Positions 59,213 to 64,000 of a DNA stretch of 64,000 nt are shown one piece after another. Source of the stretch: Oceanimonas sp052119705 (lineage in GTDB: Bacteria > Pseudomonadota > Gammaproteobacteria > Enterobacterales > Aeromonadaceae). Positions within the stretch are counted from its first letter, which is position 1, and each line of letters opens with the position of its first letter. The notes beneath the pieces were generated by a model. The model was not told where the DNA came from. It searched no databases and worked only from the letters and a program-made list of their open reading frames with translations. The position numbers and the translations under genes are program-made. The stretch lies in contig NZ_JBGQOP010000005.1 of assembly GCF_052119705.1 (NCBI RefSeq), positions 98,008 through 162,007 on the forward strand, given 5' to 3'.

Positions 59213-59859
59213 CTCCGTTCTAGGTAGCTAGACAATAAAGAAAGCATGTAAATCACCACAAAGTACATGGCGCCTACGGCGATCCAAATTTCAAAGGCTT
59301 TAAAGGTGGCGGCAATTTGCACCTGTCCTTTTTGAGTGAGGTCCGCAATGCCGATCACCGACAGCAAAGAGGTGTCTTTTAAGCTGATGATGGCCTGATT
59401 GGTGAAGGCCGGTAACATGCGCCGAAAAGACTGCGGCAAAATAACGTAGCGCATACTTTGGCTGCTGGTTAAGCCTAACGATCGCGCCGCCTCGTTTTGG
59501 CCTTTATCCAGTGATTGAATACCGGCGCGGATAATTTCCGCATAATAAGCACCGGCATTAATGGCTACGGTGAAGATGCCAGCCGACTCGCGGTCGAGAC
59601 TAAAAAAGCCTAATGAATTTAAGCCAAAGTAGATAAAAAATAGCTGCACTAAAATGGGGGTGCCGCGAATGATATCGACAAATATTTTCGCCAGCCAAGT
59701 GAAAGGTTTGAACGGCGACAGGCGCAGCAGGGCAAGTACCAAGCCAATGCCAAAGCCCAAGATAATGGCGATAACAAACACTTTTAAGGTGACTTGTAGG
59801 CCTTGCCATAAGTAGGGCAGAGATTGAATGACCACATCCATAATGGGATCCTTGTGCAA
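59197..59859 (-). CDS. glnP: Polar amino-acid ABC transporter permease (GlnP-like)
   Basis: A 220-residue His/Glu/Gln/Arg-type permease with about five helices. The EAA loop is EAARSLGLTSSQSMRYVILP, which docks the ATPase, and IIRGTPILVQLFFIYFGL is typical of the family. It overlaps the ATPase gene by 16 bp and follows the binding-protein gene after 80 bp. Confidence 0.92.
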   Translation of the reverse strand: MHKDPIMDVVIQSLPYLWQGLQVTLKVFVIAIILGFGIGLVLALLRLSPFKPFTWLAKIFVDIIRGTPILVQLFFIYFGLNSLGFFSLDRESAGIFTVAINAGAYYAEIIRAGIQSLDKGQNEAARSLGLTSSQSMRYVILPQSFRRMLPAFTNQAIISLKDTSLLSVIGIADLTQKGQVQIAATFKAFEIWIAVGAMYFVVIYMLSLLSSYLERRCRLP

Positions 59860-59939
59860 GGTCCTTATAAAAAGTCCGTGTAAAAAAATCGCTAGCTAAG
59901 ACGATGATCTAGGCCCTGCTAGCGATCTTAGTGCTGGGC

Positions 59940-60713
59940 TTATTCTAAGTAGTGATTGATGATTTTATCGTACTCGCCGTTTTCTTTAAGGTTGTTCAGA
60001 CCCGTATTAACCATATCCAGTAGTTCGTCGTTTTTACCTTTTAATACCGAGATCCCGTAGTTATCACCGGTCAGGCGCTCGCCCACGGTTTTCAGCTTTA
60101 AGCCGCCGTTGGCGATGGCATAACTGATCACTGGGTAGTCTTCCATGAGTGCATCGGCTGTGCCATTGGTCACTTCTTGAAACATGGATGCGCTGTCGCT
60201 GACTTGGATGATGCTATAGCCGTATTCTTCGGTGTTTTTATCGGCAAAAGAGGCGCCCACTGTGCCGTTTTTAACGACCACTTTCTTGCCCGATAAGTCG
60301 TTGAGGCTAGTAATAGTTTGGTTAGTATCAGGCACTACTAAGGATACGCCGGCAGAAAAATAAGGATCAGAAAAGTCTACGGTTTCTTTACGCTTATCAG
60401 TAATGCTCATGCCACCCATGCCGATATCCAGCATGCCAGCTTGCATGGCGGGAATGATGCCCGAGAAGTCCATTTGTTCGATCTTAATATCGAAACCTTG
60501 ATCTTTGGCGATGGCGGTAATCAAGTCCACATCTATGCCGATTAACTTGCCATCTTGAGTAAATTCAAAGGGAGGATAGGTGTTATCTACGCCAACTGTA
60601 TAAACTTTTTTAGCTTCGCCTACGGTATCTGTGCTGGCCGTGGTGGCGGGGTTATCGCAGGCCGTTAGGCCAAAAGTGGCAACCATACTTAATAAAATAA
60701 TGTTCTTTTTCAT
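59940..60713 (-). CDS. glnH: Polar amino-acid ABC transporter substrate-binding lipoprotein
   Basis: A 257-residue periplasmic binding protein (SBP family 3) with lipobox LTAC, unusual for a Gram-negative GlnH but common in this subgroup. YTVGVDNTYPPFEF, GIDVDLITAIAKDQGFDIKI and DIGMGGMSITDKRKETVDFS are family blocks with the ligand Arg in DKRK. Glutamine or glutamate is the likely ligand, but a different polar amino acid is possible. First gene of the operon; its upstream 324 bp (60714-61037) hold an A+T-rich promoter region and a TACGCC element. Confidence 0.88.
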   Translation of the reverse strand: MKKNIILLSMVATFGLTACDNPATTASTDTVGEAKKVYTVGVDNTYPPFEFTQDGKLIGIDVDLITAIAKDQGFDIKIEQMDFSGIIPAMQAGMLDIGMGGMSITDKRKETVDFSDPYFSAGVSLVVPDTNQTITSLNDLSGKKVVVKNGTVGASFADKNTEEYGYSIIQVSDSASMFQEVTNGTADALMEDYPVISYAIANGGLKLKTVGERLTGDNYGISVLKGKNDELLDMVNTGLNNLKENGEYDKIINHYLE

Positions 60714-60963
60714 ACTGACTGACCCCTTCCTTAAGGTTGGCTAATATTTCATTACATTTGAGTGTGGTGCTTAAATGTGAAAAATGTAGGCTTCATACGA
60801 AGCTGTAGTATAAACAATAGTCTATAAACTAAAAAGTGCGACTCATTTGCACGCTATGAGAAAAGAGAATTAGTGTCAATTTATTGTTAAAGCTACACTC
60901 CAAAACTGCGTGTGAGCGCCCATGGTTAGCTTTTCCGGCTGCGATACGTCTGAAAGGTGAACT

Positions 60964-61034
60964 GTACGCTTTACGCAGTACGCTATAAGTCAAAACCACG
61001 CGGTGTTTGTCTTTAACGTAAGGCGTACAGCGTT
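60964..61034. repeat. TACGCC-type heptamer element after ybaK
   Basis: GTACGCTTTACGCAGTACGC (60964-60983) and ACGTAAGGCGTACAGCG (61016-61032) flank AAAACCACGCGGTGTTT and GTCTTTA. It aligns with 58336-58420 along nearly its whole length. The right arm ends 4 bp before the ybaK stop codon. Confidence 0.8.
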
Positions 61035-61037
61035 CTT

Positions 61038-61499
61038 TTACTCAGCAATCTCTGCAATCACGGCGCCAAGTAGCCGTTGCAAAACGGCAGCACTCACGCC
61101 CAATGACAGGCCACGCTTGCCGCCGGACACCAATATTTCGCTATGTTGCAGCGCGGAGGCATCGACCACGGTCGGCAAGCGCTTCTTTTGTGCGAACGGG
61201 CTAATGCCGCCCACTTTGTAGCCGGTGAGGCGTTCAGCCTTGGCGGGTGCCATCATTTCCAGCTTTTTCATGCCTGCCGCTTTGGCTAAGCGTTTTAAAT
61301 TTACTTTGTTTGATGCGGGCACCAGCGCCACTACCGCGCCTTGCTCACCTTCGGTTAACAGTGTCTTGAATACCTGAGCTAACGGCACTTGTAGCTGTGC
61401 TGCCGCGTGGGCACCAAAGTCGTCATGGGCGGTGCAGTCATATTGATGCAGGGTAAAAGTCGCGTGTTGTGTTTCTAAGAACAAGATGGCGGGTGTCAT
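61038..61499 (-). CDS. ybaK: Cys-tRNA(Pro)/Cys-tRNA(Cys) deacylase
   Basis: A 153-residue YbaK-domain protein that hydrolyses mischarged Cys-tRNA(Pro). FKTLLTEGEQGAVVALVPAS, the Lys of KVNLKRLAKAAG, GYKVGGISPFAQKK and SGGKRGLSLGV are the conserved substrate-pocket blocks. Length equals the E. coli protein. It is likely monocistronic. Confidence 0.93.
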   Translation of the reverse strand: MTPAILFLETQHATFTLHQYDCTAHDDFGAHAAAQLQVPLAQVFKTLLTEGEQGAVVALVPASNKVNLKRLAKAAGMKKLEMMAPAKAERLTGYKVGGISPFAQKKRLPTVVDASALQHSEILVSGGKRGLSLGVSAAVLQRLLGAVIAEIAE

Positions 61500-61576
61500 A
61501 GCTGAGTCTCAGTGGTGAGGGCAAGATTTTATTATGTAAAAAAGCCGGTGCTTAAATTACAGAGGCAAGTCGATGC

Positions 61577-62068
61577 TTATAAAACAACCGGCATATCAGG
61601 TAAGGCATTAGTCTGGTGGTCTGGGCTGTGCGGCGCGTGAGTTTTTAAGATGGTTTGTATGGCATCCACCGCCGCCATCAGCCCCTCAACATACTCACCT
61701 TTAGCTAACCGGGTCTGCAAGTCTGCACACACTTGCTGCCACTGAGCACTGCTGGCATCTATACCTCGGTCGGCAATAATTTCTATGGCCCGTTTATCGA
61801 GTGCCAGATATAACAGCACGCCGCTGTTTAACGGCGTATCCCACACCCTCAAGCGGCCATAAACTTCAAGCGCGCGCAGATGAGCATCTTTCTCATGGCT
61901 CGGCATCATGGCTTCTACTGCCACCACTAATTCTCCGCTGTGCTCCGATTCACTTTGGCGGATCCGCTCGGCCACTTGTGCTAGTACAGACTCATCAAAG
62001 TGTCGTCTGCGTAACCACTGGCCTTCTAGCGCCGCTATGCCGGTTAACTGTTTGAATTTATTTTGCAT
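61577..62068 (-). CDS. TPM-domain protein (YgcG-like, soluble)
   Basis: A 163-residue protein with a TPM domain: ESVLAQVAERIRQSESEHSG, ELVVAVEAMMP, SGVLLYLALDKRAIEIIADRG and LAKGEYVEGLMAAVDAI. There is no signal peptide, so it is probably cytoplasmic or membrane-peripheral. The ATG at 62068 with GGGAG is preferred; the open frame continues upstream only because it is antisense to the glycine-rich coding of the adjoining gene in a shifted frame. TPM proteins act in membrane-protein or photosystem repair in other organisms; the bacterial role is unclear. Confidence 0.8.
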   Translation of the reverse strand: MQNKFKQLTGIAALEGQWLRRRHFDESVLAQVAERIRQSESEHSGELVVAVEAMMPSHEKDAHLRALEVYGRLRVWDTPLNSGVLLYLALDKRAIEIIADRGIDASSAQWQQVCADLQTRLAKGEYVEGLMAAVDAIQTILKTHAPHSPDHQTNALPDMPVVL

Positions 62069-62126
62069 GTTTGCTCCCAATCCCCAATCACTCGCCACTA
62101 GGCAGCTTTTTACCAGCCACCAGATT

Positions 62127-63050
62127 TTACCAGCCACCAGAGGCACCGCCGCCACCACTGCTGCCGCCACCGCCGCCGCTAAAACCACCGCCACCACCTC
62201 TGCCGCCGCGACCAAAACCACCACCCAAACCGCCACCTAGGCCGCCCAACAAGCCGCCTCTGCGTGAGGCGAGGCCTGAATTGCCTTTACCACCGGCACC
62301 AAAGGCTCTACCCAATAAAGATAAGATCAGCGCAATAGCTCCCGCCACGATAGAAATAGGCAGGCTGCCAAAGATAAAGAAAGAGAACACACCAATCAGT
62401 AATGCAGCAGCCAGCGGCGGTAATACAAAGGCGAAAAAAGCCAAAGGCAAGAGCAGGCCTAACGAGTCTTCTTCATCTGTGTCTGGCTGTTTTGCTGGGG
62501 GCGGTAAATCTTCTCCCGCCACTAAGGTCATGATTTTATCTACGCCTTCGTTAATGCCACCTACGTAATCATCCTGTTTAAAATAAGGAGTGATAAATTC
62601 CCGTATGATGCGCCCAGCCTGCAAGTCGGTGACCGCGCCTTCTAGGCCATAGCCCACTTCGATGCGCAACCGTCTGTCGTCTTTAGCCACCACTAACAGC
62701 ACGCCATCATCAATTTTTTTACGGCCCAGCTGCCATTGGTCATAAACGCGGCGGGCATATTGGTCTATGCCATCTTCACCTGTGGTGGGCACGACGAGTA
62801 CAAAAATCTGTGCGCCTTTGCTTTGCTCAAAAGTTTGCAGCTTAGCCGTCAAGGCCGCTTTTTGTGCGTCGCTAAAAGTGCCTGTGGTATCTACCAGCCA
62901 ACTGTCCAGCTGAGGAATGGCCACACTTTGTGCAACAACAGGCCGTGCCAAACATAAAGCCAGCGCCAGTGTGACGGCCAATATTCGCCAGCCGCTCAAC
63001 CAGCGATTGGGCTTGAGGTGCAAAAGATGAAGCGAATGCTGAAAAATCAT
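62127..63050 (-). CDS. TPM-domain membrane protein with glycine-rich tail (YgcG family)
   Basis: A 307-residue protein: signal segment (about residues 18-41), TPM domain with LDSWLVDTTGTFSDAQKAAL, LQTFEQSKGAQIFVLVVPTT and RRLRIEVGYGLEGAVTDLQA (about 45-185), two or three helices (about 205-255), and a low-complexity tail of Gly, Ser and Arg ending GASGGW. It is encoded between lemA and the smaller TPM gene, the usual grouping for LemA systems. Confidence 0.87.
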   Translation of the reverse strand: MIFQHSLHLLHLKPNRWLSGWRILAVTLALALCLARPVVAQSVAIPQLDSWLVDTTGTFSDAQKAALTAKLQTFEQSKGAQIFVLVVPTTGEDGIDQYARRVYDQWQLGRKKIDDGVLLVVAKDDRRLRIEVGYGLEGAVTDLQAGRIIREFITPYFKQDDYVGGINEGVDKIMTLVAGEDLPPPAKQPDTDEEDSLGLLLPLAFFAFVLPPLAAALLIGVFSFFIFGSLPISIVAGAIALILSLLGRAFGAGGKGNSGLASRRGGLLGGLGGGLGGGFGRGGRGGGGGFSGGGGGSSGGGGASGGW

Positions 63051-63078
63051 GGCGGCTCCTTTTTTAATTAACTCGGTG

Positions 63079-63690
63079 TTAATTTGCCTTGCTGCTTGGT
63101 ATATCGAAGCGCACTTCTGGGTTTTTCATAATCTCAGACTGACGCTCTACGCCGTAGTTGTCCTTCACTTTATAACCCATCACCTTGGCTGTGATCACGG
63201 CAGGGAATTGGCGAATAAACTGGTTATAGGCTTGTACCGCTTGCACGAAGCGACCGCGCTCGGTGGCGATACGATTCTCTGTGCCCTCAAGTTGGGTCAT
63301 TAAATCCCGCACTACGCCGTCACTTTTAAGATCAGGATAATTTTCAGACACCGCCATTAAGCGTGATAGTGCCGAAGACAATTCACCCTGTGCTTGGTTA
63401 AAGCGTTGCATCAAGGCCGGATCGTCTAAGTCATTCACGCTGATATTTATTTGCCCCACCTTAGCGCGCGCCTCGGTGACATCGATTAGTACGGTGCGCT
63501 CCTGACTCATATAAGCATTTACTGAGCTCACCAGCTTAGGGACCAAGTCGGCGCGCCGCTCATACTGGTTTAAGGCTTGTGACCAAGTGGCTTTTACGTC
63601 TTCATCTAAGGTCTGAATCTGGTTATAGCCACAGCCACTTAACAACAGCGCCATTAAAGAGGCGAATAGCCAACGAGCAGGTATGGTCAT
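63079..63690 (-). CDS. lemA: LemA-family lipoprotein
   Basis: A 203-residue LemA protein, a long helical hairpin anchored here by a lipobox (LLSGC, Cys 20). YNQIQTLDEDVKATWSQALN followed by QYERRADLVPKLV and the C-terminal FPAVITAKVMGYKVK are family marks. LemA and TPM-domain proteins form a conserved group of unknown function. First gene of a three-gene minus-strand operon. Confidence 0.92.
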   Translation of the reverse strand: MTIPARWLFASLMALLLSGCGYNQIQTLDEDVKATWSQALNQYERRADLVPKLVSSVNAYMSQERTVLIDVTEARAKVGQINISVNDLDDPALMQRFNQAQGELSSALSRLMAVSENYPDLKSDGVVRDLMTQLEGTENRIATERGRFVQAVQAYNQFIRQFPAVITAKVMGYKVKDNYGVERQSEIMKNPEVRFDIPSSKAN

Positions 63691-63875
63691 GGGATTTTCC
63701 TTTAGCGAGTAAGAGTTAAGATGAGTCGTTATCGTTTATAGCAGATGCGCTCACATTACTCATTATGAGTGGGATATGTTATATCGCCTTCTTGAGTTAG
63801 TACCGGATCGGCGTTTCATTTGCCCACCTCACGATCTTCCATCACGTTTTCTTGTTTGAGCCAGCCAATGGCATG

Positions 63876-63911
63876 AAAAAGCCCCAGTGCTGACGAGCAC
63901 TGGGGCTTTTT
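63876..63911. terminator. Strong bidirectional terminator before the IS element
   Basis: AAAAAGCCCCAGTGC pairs with GCACTGGGGCTTTTT around a 6-nt loop. The gene it serves lies either to the right of the IS, outside the window, or it is left from before the insertion. Confidence 0.85.
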
Positions 63912-63928
63912 CTTAGGTTTTACTGGAA

Positions 63929-64000
63929 TGGCCCCGAATAAGTAGACACTTCTTCAGAGTGAGGAAGTGTATGCAATACCGAACCAAGCGTAAATTTAGT
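63929..64000 (+). mobile_element. Left end of an IS3-family insertion sequence, cut by window edge
   Basis: TGGCCCCGAATAAGTAGACA at 63929-63948 has the TG-terminated, AAGTAGACA-type terminal inverted repeat of IS3-family elements, and a transposase start follows at the usual distance. The rest is outside the window. Confidence 0.65.
63971..64000 (+). CDS. IS3-family transposase OrfA, first ten codons only
   Basis: ATG at 63971 opens MQYRTKRKFS, which matches the start of many IS3-family OrfA helix-turn-helix proteins (typically followed by PEFK). GAGGAAG lies about 4 nt upstream. Truncated by the window. Confidence 0.6.
   Translation, partial: MQYRTKRKFS

Noticed and set aside
62071..62568. 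Proline-rich 165-codon plus-strand frame.
   Set aside because: It is the antisense of the glycine-rich tail of the TPM membrane protein gene.

Overview
The window reads as one contiguous stretch of a gammaproteobacterial chromosome. Gene families and neighbour pairs (metJ/metB-metL, nudE-cysQ, hslR-hslO-pckA, tex beside greB, cyoABCDE, GlnHPQ-type ABC genes, Zur-type GTPase locus) are typical of Aeromonadales and their relatives. An Oceanisphaera/Oceanimonas-like organism is my best guess; this is inference from gene content, not a database match. No rRNA, tRNA, CRISPR array or prophage was seen. The only mobile element is the first ~70 bp of an IS3-type element at the right edge.

Layout. 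0-2.2 kb: the end of a HipA-like toxin kinase, a decayed antitoxin fragment on the opposite strand, and a LysR regulator. 2.7-5.6 kb: an isolated (S)-ureidoglycine aminohydrolase, a YjjG nucleotidase and a LysE-type exporter. 5.9-12.1 kb: cytochrome bo3 ubiquinol oxidase (cyoABCD), then about 600 bp of hairpin-rich DNA, then cyoE. 12.2-19.1 kb: VOC protein, BCCT transporter, EEP nuclease/phosphatase, an ADP-ribosylglycohydrolase-like protein and a membrane GGDEF-EAL protein. 19.1-24.8 kb: glycosyltransferase and manC, a small secreted protein, a porin, a GNAT enzyme. 24.8-33 kb: a second ADP-ribosylglycohydrolase-like protein, an exported pyrophosphatase, Tex, GreB, a periplasmic catalase-type protein and a lipoprotein; much of this block is visibly richer in G+C. 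32.5-37.4 kb: a zinc-type COG0523 GTPase and a DUF1826 gene diverging from a Zur-like box, a lipoprotein, Rof-like and Lrp-like regulators, SodC. 37.7-45.4 kb: a second GGDEF-EAL protein, pckA, hslO, hslR, nudE, cysQ. 45.5-49.7 kb: methionine genes metJ, metB and metL. 50.3-53 kb: aspA, a Nudix protein, a GlsB-like protein. 53.2-58.1 kb: an iron-type operon (imelysin/IrpA, di-heme oxidoreductase, second imelysin, DUF1513 protein), again G+C-rich. 58.4-63.7 kb: polar amino-acid ABC transporter, YbaK, two TPM-domain proteins and LemA.

The most unusual feature is not a gene. The intergenic DNA carries several families of interspersed repeats. The most striking are arrays of 7-bp units (GTGAAGG-, AGCTAGA-, AGCCGTC- and TACGCC-like) that begin at or just inside stop codons and read outward from at least fourteen genes. 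They are often paired with a complementary array 40-100 bp away, around a partly conserved core, so each whole element can fold into a long hairpin. Because 7 is not a multiple of 3 and each common unit contains a stop triplet, an intact array of a few units closes every reading frame. In several proteins (ManC, a GNAT enzyme, an ADP-ribosylglycohydrolase-like protein, YjjG) the last codons and stop are written by the repeat. I did not recognise this as a described system; the strongest findings concern it.

Coordinates, motif positions and G+C counts were read by eye. No alignment, structure prediction or database search was run.
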